Positions 48,408 to 61,850 of a stretch of DNA of 64,000 nt are shown here, piece after piece (position 1 is the stretch's first letter; each line of letters begins with the position of its first letter). The notes beneath the pieces are model-generated. The model worked only from the letters and a program-made list of their open reading frames with translations, ran no database searches and was not told the origin of the DNA. Position numbers and translations under genes: made by a program. The stretch comes from Gorsachius magnificus (lineage: Eukaryota; Chordata; Aves; Pelecaniformes; Ardeidae), in assembly GCA_034008185.1 (NCBI GenBank), contig CM067084.1:1941385-2005384 (forward strand). The letters run 5' to 3'.

Positions 48408-51400
48408 ATGCCTTAGCACCATCAGTTAACTACCCCTTCAAACGGTCACCTTACTAAGTCATCCTGTTTCCCCCCTAAACCCTGACCACAGCAGCATCTT
48501 ATTCCCACTATCCTACATTGTAATTCCGACACTGAGACGAAGGCATCTTAAAAAACCAAACTCAGTAATTTTCTTTTTTCCTGGTATGTCAATCTATTAC
48601 ATCTGACAAGATTTAGAAAGTCTTGTTCCAAGTCTATTTCCTCAACTCCTTCAGCCTTCAGTGAAAAAAAGCAACTTTGAAGAGTTCTGTCTGGTGGCCA
48701 ACAATACACACAATAATAGATGTCTTGATCAAGTATGACATTTTATTCTCACCTACATTCCATAATAGCATTAGCTATATCTGTGAGTCATTTCTCCCAA
48801 GATTTAAAATGCTCCGAGCCAGTAGGCAGCACCCGCCTTTCCTCGTTAAGAGTCTCTGAACTCTCCTTCCGTTTCGAAACATCGCATTCATGCGGAAACG
48901 AAAGGGGACCGAGAAACCCTCACAAATGCCACAGTGAAAATTTTCCTTGGACATAAAAATGTCATGGAACGGGGAACACGGTGCGTCGTCCCCACTATTT
49001 GTCACAACCAATTTCTTGTCCTCCAAGAACTACAGACTTCTCAAAAAATTCTTGCGATTCCTCAGACGTTTTGCTCCCTTCACTCCTACATCCAACATTT
49101 CTAGCAAATTATGCCCTTCTATTTTTGTAGGTAAGTACAGCTACAGCAGTGCCAGATGCAGTTCGACCTAGCACTAAATCAGGAGATGTGTTTCAAGCAA
49201 CTGACTCACCGAGCCGGGATGCGTCTGGAAGCCCAGCTAGGAAGCCACACCTCCGAGCCACGAGAAGCCACCGTCAGAAGCCCACACGCCACCCGGCCTC
49301 GCAAAGACGTCACAACTGGCTCGTAAGCAAGAACACAAAATTTCCTCCCAAGCTGTAATTTTATTAAGTCATCTGCTGACAGGGAGGGATTTTAATGATG
49401 CGGATTCTGCAGGCTGTTCTGTCTTTGGTTAGCAAGATGATGTTTCCAGAAGAAAGGAAAAGTTTCCGGCGTCCTGCTTACACCACGCTTACCAAGCTGC
49501 CTCAACAGCCCGCTTCAGCTTCAAACGCGGCACTGGCAGATCTTTCACAATCAAAGCAGCTAAACATCCAGCCCAAACTCCTGATACGCTTCTTGTTCGC
49601 TGCAGGAAAGGAGCCACTTAGACCTTCGCACCCCGGTACTTCGGCTGGCCTGGCTTAGAGCTCCTTGCTCCCAACTATTTGTGCACTCAAGTCTTTCAAC
49701 GGGGCTTTTGATCTCGTTCTATGAAGTCTGCCGCATATCCAGGGAAACTTGAATTAAACCAGAAAAGTTTAGACTCCCTATGCATAAAGCTTAAGACTTC
49801 ACAACTTGTTCTTACCACAGAACTAACCTCGAGCTCCTACCTACTGTTGTGTCTAACACGGCTCAAACTGACAGCAAAAAAAGCTTGCCCTGAATCTCGC
49901 ATGCTTCACAATCAGACAGACGGACGCAGATCGAAGCCCAAATCCTGCCTCTACCCAAGCTGCCAACCTATCCATTTGCAGCAGCACCACAGCCTAAACC
50001 ACTGAAATACTGACAGTGCTCCGAAGTCTTCCTCACATTCCTCTGGAGTGAGCAGAACCAGACCAAGCTATCCCATAAATTCCCTAACAATTCATTACGA
50101 CATCTTGAACTAATGCAGTACTTACAAAGTATGTGCTTACAATGTCACTGGCAAAATGAACGATGGAGAAAAGGAGATGCCAACCTGGAAAAGATGTGAG
50201 AATCCTAAAACCTTTTTTTCCCTGCACATCACATAGCAAACTGACATGTTTTACAAGCAATTAAGATTTTTTTTTTAAAAAAAATATCACAAGCTTTCAA
50301 CTTCCATGGAAAGCACAGAAAACACTGCTCCTCCAACCTGTTCCAGGCTACCCGTAGTCTCCAGAACGCAGTGCTGCAGTTACCGTAAGACATTTCATAC
50401 AGGGCTCATCAGTGGACTGGTTTATCAAACACGGAAAGGACAGAAACTTGCCCTGGGGAAAAATAAATAGAAAATGCTACAGTGGCACTGTTTTCAGGAT
50501 ACACCCGCCACCTATATTCTTGTAACCGGTATGTAATGCTGGGGCCGTGGGACATCATCTCTCTCTCCTTCTTCCCTCGGGGGAATGTGCGAGTTAACTA
50601 ACCTCTGCATGTATAGCTCTGCCACTTGGTGTCTCCCAAAAGCGTTCACCGCCATGGTCCAACTGAAATAAGCCCCTCAAAATATTTGGAAGTGCTCAAG
50701 AGATTCTGAGAAAGCCGAACTCGAGACAGTACAAAGAACATTTACCTGGGGCATGGAAACTTTTCCTATTTCAACTCCTGCTTTTTCATCTTCAAAGGCC
50801 TTTGCAAGCATTAATTAATCCTCACAAAGTATCTTTGAAGTGGGCATCATTAGCATCTTGTTAGACACGGGGAAACTGAGGCAGCGACTCATTGCCGAAG
50901 GCCAATGAGTAAATTTATCAGAGAAAGTCCCCAAGTTTTATTTCTGTACCTCCTCATCTCCTTTCTCCTGCTGTGCCTCTTTTTAAACCCCGTCAGGCAG
51001 CAACACTGTAAGGCCACAACCACATTCAGAAAAGCAAACATTTCAAGCCTTCAAACAATAATATGGGGCTTCAAGATAACGTCCTGCTAAGAGCAGACAC
51101 ATGAGAGCATGATCAGGTTAGCTTCCAGTAGCCAACATGTCAACATCGAAATTGAAATAAAAGCTCGAGCTACTTTTTGGAAATCAAATCCATAGTTGCA
51201 GCATTTGAACGCATTTTCCCTGTGACAATCACAGCATCAGAAGGGCAGCAGGGACAATGAAGTTCTACGTGTTCAAAATCCTCACAAGATTTAACTTGAG
51301 CATGTCTATTTATAAAACCGAGTAATCGCAACATTTCTGTTCTGAAGAGAGACAGTGTACGAGCCAGGCGTTACTTTCTTCAGCTCTTACAATACCAAGA

Positions 51401-51976
51401 AGTCAATTATTTTCCAGTCAAATTCCCGCTCATTAAAATAAGCCCCTCTCAGTTATTTCACATGACTCTGCCAAGATCCCTAAGCAAATCAAAGCAGCCT
51501 GTCTGGGAAAGAGTTAAGAGCTGCCAACTCCTTACACAACATAGCCGCTCTCCCAGAAGGTAAGGCATGGTAAGGAAGCAATGCCAGGCCCAGGGTTTTT
51601 GTTTTGCTTTGTTTCTTTGGGTTTTTTTAGGGAACAATCAGTTGCGCTGACTTGAAAACTTGCCACAGACATGTGGTCATCCCTACAGAAACAGAATACA
51701 TGTTGTTTATCGTTTATACACTCTATTGTAGGAAACTGTAACTGAAAATACTTAGATCAATGGCACACAGCTGAAGTTTCCCAGTGTAGCTACTAAGAGA
51801 TATAAAATAACCTGAACTGTCTACTACACCTAGAGCAAGTCCCTGAAATCAGAAATATTGAAGCTAAAAATGGTGAAAGTAAGGGTGCTGAAGAAGTTAT
51901 TGTTTCCCAAGCTAACACCGCACTCGGTAACCAAAGGCTTCAGCTTCGTAAGGAATTCTCCGTGGGATGAACTCAC

Positions 51977-52205
51977 CTATTGCCTGCCCAAGCCACAGCC
52001 AGTTGCCAAGGCTACAGGAGACCGGTGCCACGCTCTGTAACCCAACGAGTCGGAGCCAAGTTACTTCTTTCTGGATTTCAGCACACTCCTTCCGCGGCAC
52101 TGTCATTAGGAAAGCCGTGTAGAGCATCTTCAGGAATAAGTACTCGATTCGGACAAAGTAATAATTAGGCTTCCAGACATTTCTGGGCAAACCTATGCCC
52201 ATCAT
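51977..52205 (-). other. Candidate alternative first exon next to the 52-kb CpG island
   Basis: A minus-strand frame starts MMGIGLPRNVWKPNYYF and is open to a strong donor CAATAG|GTGAGTTC (last exon base 51977). Nothing in it matches a protein I know. If transcribed, it could splice to MOB1B exon 2, giving either an altered N-terminus or a non-coding leader. The evidence is only the CpG island, ATG, open frame and donor. Confidence 0.2.
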
Positions 52206-52214
52206 ATTCCCACA

Positions 52215-52510
52215 GTGGCTCCCGCTCGCTCCAGAAGGGGATCGCTTCCTACGCTAAGTTGTCCTTTCAGAGGCCTGACCCCCGGGGCAAGGAAGGGAGC
52301 TTGCTTTCCGCCTCCCAGCGACAGGCTCTCCCACCCACCTCTCCCACCCACCGCCGGCGAGGAGGGCCGGCCGCACCTTTCCCCTTGGCCAGGCGCCCGG
52401 CCGTGGCTCGGGGAGAGCGGCTGCAGCTCCTGCCCGAGCCAAAGGCCTCTCCAGGGGACGCAGGCTCAGCTCCCCTCCTTGCAGGTGCTTCCCTGCAGAT
52501 CTCTGCGGTG
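52215..52510. promoter_or_regulatory. CpG island in MOB1B intron 1
   Basis: By hand count there are about 20 CpGs in 300 bp at roughly 65% GC, meeting usual CpG-island ratios. It stands alone in an otherwise AT-rich, CpG-poor 20-kb stretch. A minus-strand ATG lies just beyond it at 52205, in a frame with a consensus GTGAGT donor at 51976. It may be an alternative MOB1B promoter or an enhancer. Confidence 0.5.
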
Positions 52511-54189
52511 CTTTTTTTCCTTCAGTTTAGCAGCTTAACAAGAAATTCAGAATTAAAGAAATCAATCCCGAGGCAACAGCTGCAAAACACAGCCTTCCAC
52601 AAAAGGAAGGGGGGCTCCTTTCAGAAACGAAAGGAAGAAAAAAAAAAAAAAATCTTAAGTCTCAAACACCATTTTTTTAATGTATTGAACACCACGCTTA
52701 AAAAAAAAAAAAGCCACCAAACATTAGGAAGTATCACAGACTGGGGGAATCTAAAACCATGTCCTTATCTTTCGGCACGTGGAATCGACGATGATGGCAA
52801 CATAACACGGGTTATTCCCAAAAGAAGAGCTTCTTCACATGTCTGGAAATAGAATCAATATAAACCCAGACAAAACCCCAAATCCCACTTTTTTCTTTTC
52901 ATTGAAACTTATCCACCCTTCCTCATCCTACCCTTTCTCCTTGCTATACCACGGAGCAAGTTCCATTTTCTGTAGGCTCTTCAACCTGAACATGCTTCTC
53001 AAGGGGTATAGTGAACCTTAACATTATAATGGATTTTAGGCCTCCTTCTACCAAAGTACTGACAGAAGTAAGTGTTTCTATGAGTTTTAATTCTCTACCC
53101 ATAAAGGGAGGGACTAAAATCTGGCTTCCCCTTCTCGGAAAAATAGCACTCTTCATAGACTGAAGAGAGGAGGCAGATGAAAAAGCCGTCATGTCATCAA
53201 TAGCTCTGCAAAAACACAGCTATCTTCATACCGAAGACTCCACATGTTAGAAGAGCTGAAGTTTTTCAGATGATTCACATCATCCGTAAGGAGAAAGTTA
53301 TTTAAGGTAGCCTTAAGGAATGGTTTTGCTTTTGCCTGTCCCAACCATCACCACCCAGTGTTGAAAGCTGTCATAACATGTATGCATCCACATTCTTATA
53401 ATACTTTTTTTTCTTCTTCTATACATACACATTTTCAAGTCAGTGAAATCAAGCAAATGCAGGATTCGTCCAGCAGAAGTCAGAGGCTCTTACGTGCACC
53501 AGAACACGGCTGAAGACAAACTTTTAGCTGGCTGGGCTATGACTGGGTGGCAGGCGACTGGCCGTCGGCAACTGGCCGTTTGACTCTTCCCTCTGACACG
53601 TGCCCTCGCTTGCCCTGCGGCGGCACACGTGGTGCCAAATCCACAAAGCTGTTAGGTGGCCACAGACCGTTTTCTAGCCGAGCCAGGCACCTACGCTTCT
53701 CAGCATGTCTCCACCTCCATATTCCGTCTGCGAGCTCAGAATATGCCTGTAAACAAGGGGGAGGTGTTATGCTACAACACCCGTATCTACTACAACCCCA
53801 CCCATGTAGGTGGCAAGGGTGTTCCTGCTGTTTACCCAGTTGGATGCAACCCTTCTCCCAAGTAATCACAACTCCCAATGCAAGGAAGCAAGGGTCCTCA
53901 CGCACAAAATTAATTCCCTTGTTTCTTTTACAACATGTTCATTTAATACATTTTCCTCTCCTGGAAAATCCTCAAAATAAACAAAGCAAGTCACAGTTGC
54001 CCTCACTGGATACTACCAGAGCACTCAAACACAGTTAAACTAATTCCCAGAGCAGCCAACAGTCGCGGAAGTGACTCAGCCTCTCTTAAGCGTTGTCCTC
54101 TGCAGGACTAACGGCACTGCTGGGCAATGCAAGGAGAGCGACGGGCCCCAGACACAAACCAGAAGTAAACAAGAGAAAAACTTAGATGA

Positions 54190-54206
54190 AAAAAAAAAAA
54201 AAAAAA
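54190..54206 (+). repeat. Poly(A) run
   Basis: An A-rich homopolymer stretch in intron 1. Confidence 0.8.
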
Positions 54207-55857
54207 GAAGTAGTACATGTTCAGCCAAGCATGCCCTCTTGACTTGCAGAGACAAGCAGGCAGACATGCAGACAGCAGAGGAACTGGAACACGGCTGTGG
54301 TACAAAACCCGCAGCCTCCCAAAAGGCTCGCTCTGCATGGTTTACGAACGTCACTGCACGCTGCTCCCAAGTTTCTCCACGGACTTTTTCAGGAGATTTA
54401 AGATCACCAAACATCCGGAGAAGCAAGTTTTCACTCCAATTTGCAAGAAAGAGGCTTTTAGCAGAGGCCCAACTATCTCCGCATGTTCTCCTCTGACATC
54501 CATCTGAAATCCCGTGACATGAGAGCAATCAAGATTTATCCAGAATGTTTTGCTGCGCGCTCCCACGTATCCACTGACTACCTTGAAGCAAACGCAGCGC
54601 TGTCTTCACTCACAAGATTTCTGTCTCGCTACAAACAGGAGTTAGATTTTTAAGAAAGCTGAGGACTCGTCTTGGCTGTTTTGTTGGGCTCTTCCGTCTG
54701 TTTTAATACTAACAGTTACTGTGTACATACACACATACGCACGTGTCGCGGAACTGTAGGGCATAATCAAAACCAGATTTATTTCTGCAGATCCTAATAT
54801 GCTAACATTCATGGACTACTACTTTAAAAGAGCAGGCTACTAGCAGCCTTGAAGAAGGTCAACATAAAATATTCCTTCCTCTCCAGCTGCTTTGTTTTTT
54901 CCTACGGACCACTGAGATGGAGTCCAGTGTCTTTACCATTTCGGGCATTAATTAAGCTCTCTGCAAACTCAGCCGCACTATTCTCTCGCTAATATTCCCC
55001 TCTTTTCTCAGGAAACCCTTATTTCTGTCAATTAGCATTAGCTCACTTGACAGGGAGGGCACAGCATGAATTCAAACAGAAGTTAGAATTTCACCCAGTT
55101 ATGCTTCAAAGTTTAGTTTCCACGACGGTTCCAACCTCAGTTAACTGCATCAATGTACCTAATAAATCATTCAGTAGACATAACTGCAGTTCTTTTGTAA
55201 AGCCTACCCCTTCCCATACATAAAACTTGGCACTAAAAAGCCATCTGAACACTTATTTCTGCTGTACATGAGCGTATGGCGCGTTTTCCTTTGAAGAAAG
55301 AGGACTCCATCAAGCTGTAGACTACTGAAAGAAGCCGAAATGTTGCCGAGAAGGTTGCCGTGCATACCCTGCAGCGAGGGCTGCCGTAGAGAACTCCCGC
55401 CACAGAGAATGTAGTTCTGCCCTGTGGCGAGCAAATTCAGAAACAATCAAGTCAAATGCCTGTGAAGGAGAAGTATCTAACATTTGCTAAGAAAAGTGTA
55501 CCTACGCGTTCCATATCCATCGAAAACTACAGAAAGAGTCAACCCTGTGAAATCTGCAGTCCAAACTGTCTCAAGACAGTCTCCCTCTGACTTGTGATAT
55601 GCATAATGAGGGCACAGACCCAAAAGCAAATGCAGGAAGAAGGACTTGTGCATATCTTGGAGAAATTCTTAAAACCCATCACTCTGATGTTTCCAAGAAA
55701 ATGTTATGCTCTAAAGGTAAACAATTACACAGGGGGAAAATGCTTGGTAACGCGTGTGGGAGCGAGGATGACACAGCACATGTTATGCAGACCCATGGAA
55801 ACATGAAAAGCAGTATTAGACAATTCAAACGTCATGCAGAACATAAGGGAATGGCAC

Positions 55858-55888
55858 TTTTGTTTTGTTTTGTTTTTGTTTTTCTTTC
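55858..55888 (+). repeat. TTTTG-type low-complexity tract
   Basis: Imperfect repeats of TTTTG followed by a T/C-rich stretch. Confidence 0.75.
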
Positions 55889-58317
55889 TAAGAGGGAAGC
55901 CGTAACATTCAAGTCCTAGCCCGGCAGTCAAAGTGAATACCAACGAGAGAGGGAAACAAATCAATGACAGAGTATGAGCATCCACAGATAATCAGAAATC
56001 AAAACTGGAAAGTACCATCACAGATGCAACTAAGCAAATTATAAAAGAAATATAAGGAAATACATAAAGCTACAAGTCTGGGTTATTTCTTTCAATAGCA
56101 CATCTGATTGTGTTTAAAGAAAAGATACTGGAAACTTTAACAACAACAGAAGGTTTACTAAACCATTTAAGTAGGCGTGAAGGAGTTGAAGATGTTTCAG
56201 CAAGTAACTGGAAATACCTCGAAGTGGCCCGGGGAGCTCCAGCTTGCCTCGGGCGGCCTTGCACACTTCCAGTCCCATAAAGCACCATCCCGCTTGTGGG
56301 GCCGGCGGGAAGGGGGCGGCATGTCAAATGAACCAAGCAGGTGATTCACAGTATCTCCCTACCTACGATTTCTTTCCTGTAGTCATTTTTCTCTTTGATA
56401 AAACAAGGACAAACGTGTCCCATACAGAAGGTATACGCTGCTTTCCGTAGCAAATTGGTTTTCCTGCTACAGAGATTTTCTTATATTCAGCTAAATTCTT
56501 TTTATGTCTTTACATTACTAACACCCTCTGCATCCTAAATCCTATCTGCTGATAAAAGTCACACCCTTTAAATACATTTAACAAAGTAGGAAGCAGAGCT
56601 TTTCAGAAAGCGATCTACAAGCCGTTGAGGATGATAAATGGCAGCAATAAAAGCTTGACTCTAGCATCAAATTAGACCGTTACTTATGCGCCAAATATAG
56701 TGCTCGGAGAACATGCCTCAGAACATGGATCGCTTCCCAAAATGCTGATCAGTGCTTTTGAAAACCTATGCTTTATGAATGACTAAAGCAAATCTAGTCA
56801 TACAACCTCAGAAATCACAGCAGTGCGTTTGAGGGGGGAAAAAGAAAAGTAAAAAAAAAAAAAAGACTAACTAAACAGTTTAAGACAGTCTTCAATCCTT
56901 TTAAACTCAATAAAAAGAACCATCTGTTAATGTGTTCAGGTAAAAGGCAAAAAAGGAGAAACTTAACTAAATTTGAATGGGGGAGAGTCACTTTAGCACT
57001 TCGTAAAAGGCCGTGTTTTCTCGTAACCCCCATGCAAAGTAGGCTGATGATATGAACACAGCAAGTGAGAAACACTCTGTCCCTTCCCAACAGAAAACTT
57101 CCAAGAGTAAGATTACGCTTACACTCTCATTAATAAGTCAAAGGGGGCTTGAATTCAGGAAATAACAGAACAATCATTAGAGGCAAAAAATAACACCAAG
57201 AACAACAGGAAAAAGAAATGGACAGGAGGCAGTAATGAATAATCGAACAGCTTTCCAAAAATACTCTGCATTACCTCATCACCGAGCATTTCTTACACAT
57301 CCCCCACATTTAAAACCATCTTGTGTGTGCTGCGTGTAACTATCTTGAGTAAAATTTGCTTAGATCTTGCAAAGCGTCGCATCAGGAAAATCCACCTGGC
57401 TGAAGCCTCTGAGGGAAAGAATAGCTCCTCCATACACAGGAGAACATTTCTTTTTAAATCACTTAAGCTTGTGCATTTGATGGTTGAGTCCACAGTCAGT
57501 TTAACTATTCACTATGCTGAATTTAAATATACTTGTTTTTCCTCTGCAGCAAGAAATTTTAAGAGCAGCTATTAAGCACAAAATTTAATAATAGGACATT
57601 AGAGACACAGGACCTTTTTTTGTTAATGTTACACTTCAGTATTAGAAAACACAGTATTTTGTTGCCACAAAGTATGACGATATGCCATTTTGATTCCTGG
57701 ATCTAGAACACTCAGCGAGTCCCTAAAACAATTACTCCATTCAAGCAAAGCCAGGGCTGTGCTACTGAAGTTGATAAAAACGCAATTAAAATACCAGCTC
57801 ACAAAACAAAATACGAGTTACGTTATTAAGGTCAACATAGGAAATGCACCCAATTGTTAACCTGGGTTGAAATTATTTCTGTATCAAAAAATCTGGTGTC
57901 TCAATTTTTACAAAAGAGGAATTCACCGAAGCTTACTTAAGCTCATTTATTCTCTTTGTCATAAAGATAGGAATTTGACTTGTGATAAAAACAACAAATC
58001 CAGGCATTATGAGCTCTTATCTGCAAGACGTTCTTCTTCACCGAGGAAGGGATTAAGATTTTGTAGGTCAGGAGTGCTCATATCTCTAGAGGTAAGCTAC
58101 CAAATTTAACGATGAAGTGCAACAATGGACAACCAAAAAAAAAAAAAACAAACTCAAGTATGTAGAAAAAAAACCAAACTTCAAATAAAACTCAACTGAA
58201 ATATGGGTAGGATCACAGGAGGTATGCAAGAATAACAAAAGGAATGGATTCCTGCCAAGGAACAGCTGTGAACTGGAGAAGAAAGAGAGGAGAGGGTGAA
58301 CAAGATAGAAGTGGCTT

Positions 58318-58421
58318 AAAAAAAAAAAAACAAAAAAAAACACACCACACACACAACCAAAACAACCCACCACACCACAACCAAGAACACAACACCAAAA
58401 AAACCAAACTACCACCACACA
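58318..58421 (+). repeat. A/C-only low-complexity tract, about 105 bp
   Basis: The plus strand is almost entirely A and C, with a single G and a single T. It includes an A run, CACACA units and CCACA units. A frame across it encodes only K/N/H/P/T-type residues and is not gene-like. Confidence 0.9.
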
Positions 58422-59951
58422 GAAAGAAAGTTGGGACAGGAAGCTAGTGAGCTAGTGTCGCAGCTGGATTTGGATTTCAAGATGAACCGGGAAAGACTGA
58501 ACAAAAGAGACAAAAGACCATTTACATTTGCAAGTTATATCAGAGCGACCCAAGTCAATGTTTTGATGGGCAAGGCCTAAACGTACTTAAAAGCTGCACC
58601 TTATCCTTAGCTTTCTCCTGAAGAAAAACAGCAAAAATGCAATAGAAGAGTGAAGTACTGCTTTGACAAGTTGGAAAATATATTTGCAAGGAAAAAAACC
58701 TACGGTTACCTTCATGAATTCACCGTGAGGGACTGTCTTTTTATTAACACAAAATTACCATCTCATATGCATTAATTTACTGCCTGCTGACTCAGGCTAC
58801 AGATTTGAAACGGGAAGCAAAGACTTGAATTAAACGGAACATGTCTGAGATGCGCAACACATCTTACTACGCTGCACAAAATTGGGTTTCAGGTCCTGGA
58901 AGGCATACGCCTACTAAGCTAACGATGAATTAAGAAGCCATTTCAAACTTATTATCAAAGAACCAATTGAAGCTGCAGGGATACGTGCCTCTCCAGATGA
59001 CCACCCAGCTCTCACTCCCTTCCTTCAAACCCCTTCCCCAAAATACTGACCCATGCAGCAGTGCCCTGGGAAACTATCCAACAGATCCACATGCTGGCTC
59101 TGAGAAATTATTTCAAAAATTACAAAATGAACTTTGTGGTTACTTCTTTATGATCTCCTTTGAACTGATCCAGAAAAGCTGCATACACGTGGGTTTAAAT
59201 AACCCAATAGACTATATAGTAAGTCTGGAGGAAACTTGTAGCATCCAGCTCTACTTTAGAATTCCATGTATTTCCTTTCATAAGATTTAACTGCAATAGA
59301 TATCTTCCTCTGGAAGAGAGGCCCCTGAAAACCTAGAAGAAAAATAAATTTCTTGCCCTGAGTTGTCTCATAGAGACTCCAAAAAGGACCTTTCCAGTTT
59401 TTCCTCCCATACCCTTTCAAGCACTGTTCACCTATGCTGACCTTCCTCCAGCACAGCATGGTCCTTCACACCAGTACAAAAACGTCCATCACCTCTCTTC
59501 AGTGACGTTCACGTGTCATGCAGCAGGTGAAGTTACAATACGGACAGCCAACATCGCACTAGTGCCACCCAAGTGCTAGGAAAGGGAAAGGGAAGGAAAT
59601 GCAGTGTTTAAAAAAGCAACACTCACACAGAGATGACAAAGCAAAGCACTGGATCCCGATAATCCCCCGCCGTGAAATTTACAGGCTAGAAAAATGTTTA
59701 CAAGTGTGTGAAAAGCAATAAAGTTATATTCAGTTATGGCTGAAAACAGATTCTACAGCACTGGATTATATAACCCACAATATCCCTCTCCGTGTACTTT
59801 AAGGAAAAAAAAATATAATAATAAAAGAGACAAAAACCAAACAGCAAGTTCATTGTAGCTCAACTCTAATATGAAGTGGCTTAGTTTACAAATGCCGAAA
59901 GCATCGCAAAGCATATCCTGCGGTTTAGGTTGATTTGTGGGTCAAAGGCTT

Positions 59952-60015
59952 ATTGATAGCTTTGGCAGCAATATCCTTCCTTTTTGATAGCTTTGGCAGC
60001 AATATCCTTCTTATT
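59952..60015 (+). repeat. 31-bp tandem duplication
   Basis: TTGATAGCTTTGGCAGCAAT followed by ATCCTTC occurs twice in direct tandem, with near-perfect identity. Confidence 0.9.
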
Positions 60016-61733
60016 GCCTACTATGGAAGACTTCAAGTGGCATAATTAAATGCAGCTATTTACTTCTCGAGGAAGAACAAGCAGCTTCATTCTGTCAGCC
60101 TTGGGCACGAAAACGTATTACCACATTTGCAACTCTTAAGCCACCCCTCAGCGGACAAACGCTTCTAATATTTTATCATTTTTCAAACAAGACGAAAAAA
60201 AGACTCTCTCTCTCAGGGCACGTACAGCGCAAGGTCTAACTGGGACCCCTGGGCTGTCCTTACCGTGGCTGTCTGTTGCCATGAAGAGGTCCTAAATCCA
60301 AAGGCCTGACAGGAAATGACCAAATGCTTTTGGCACCTTTACAAGGTTAAAAACCAAGCCACTTCACACGTGCACAAATCCTCCCCTGAAAGCCATCCTT
60401 GTTCCCCCACTACTCTCCTCTGACAAATGTCAACAGCTAATTGCAGAGGGTCACTTACATTGCAAACACAAAGAGAGGAGGACAAACAAGGGAAAACAAT
60501 TGTGGCATAAAAGTAAACAATTAGGAAGCAATTAACACCGGACATCAATGCGATACAGTAAACACAACTTTCACACTGAACGATGCCTTTCTTCACATGT
60601 TTTAATTTCAAACTAATGCTTCTATACTGAGAAGGAAGCATCTGAGAACATCTAAAAGTGCCAATCGCTCACTTCATCGATTACACGTTACCCAAATCGG
60701 AGTATTAGCAGCAGAAAGTGTTCTTTCAGATGCCATTCCAAGCTCAGACACCTCACAACCTGAACTGGTCTGCACAACTCCGTTATTCCGAGGCAGGTGG
60801 GTTCTTTCTGAAGGAAAAGCCAGGCGGCAGAGCGAACCCCACGTCGCAGCCCCCTACCTCCAGCCTTATTGATAAGGAAGCAGCACTCAGGCATTATGGC
60901 TACGATTTATTTCCATTTCATTGTACGCAAATTTGGTCAGCTACTTTTTTGAAAGCATACACGAGTTCACCACGACAAGCAGACACTTCATCAAACTCAT
61001 CAAGAACTAAGTCCCCGGCAGGGGAACGGCAAGAACGCAAGTACCTAAAGAGGCAGTAACGCACGCACCCAGCCGAATGAAGAGTGAAGGACAGGGCTGG
61101 TGACACAACTCGGCTTATTCGATTGCCAGTTTGCACAGAAAAAATATGAAGCCTCCTCCCTATCTTTTGCCTCGTCCAGACACTTCTGCTGCTTCCACTA
61201 TCTGGCCAACACCATCCCTCATGTCACTACACAATGACACCAAGTAACTAAATTAGCAAAAAACTAATCCCACCAAAAAGGAATTAGCAGTTTTCTGCTG
61301 GTTTAGCTTCTTCAGGCAGCTCATTAAAAGGATGACAAGTGTCTCAGCGAGCTTAACCCCATCAGCAAACTGCACCCTCACAAACTGGTTTGGGATCTTT
61401 AGGGAAGATAAATGAGGAGGGAAGCAGAGTGACAAGCTCTTTAAAAGGCCTTTTTCAAGAGAGATGGTGAATTGTAAAATGAATTGTACCACAGGCAGCA
61501 CAAGGGGCAACATGAACTCCTCTGTATAGGGAAGTTTTTCATTGCTGTGGTTTCTGGAAGCTTTCTTCCTTGAAAGAGAGACCAGTTGCCAGGCGAGGGG
61601 CAAATCCTTTGACAGCAGGCATTTCGAAACAGGAATTAAAGAGAGTTAACGCTACAAGTGAGGTGACATGCTTCAACAACATCAAACACAAATTCCAGGT
61701 AAAAGCCTGTATTTCTATAGCCAATAATTCAAC

Positions 61734-61803
61734 GAATCATAGAATCATTTACGTTGGATAAGACCCTTAAAATCGAGTCCAACCGTTAACCTAACGCTAC
61801 CAA
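61734..61803 (-). mobile_element. CR1 LINE 3' end fragment
   Basis: An antisense tail with CGAATCATAGAATCATTTAC, GTTGGATAAGACC and GAGTCCAACCGTTAACC. It is followed by a short AAAT repeat. Confidence 0.85.
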
Positions 61804-61827
61804 TGAAAGCTATAGGCAGATTTTTTT

Positions 61828-61850
61828 AAAATAAATAAATAAATAAATAG
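61828..61850 (+). repeat. AAAT microsatellite
   Basis: About five AAAT units. Confidence 0.85.

Noticed and set aside
52259..52852. 197-codon plus-strand frame starting in the 52-kb CpG island
   Set aside because: It begins at TTG, not ATG, and becomes poly-lysine from A-runs. GC-rich sequence lacks stops by composition.
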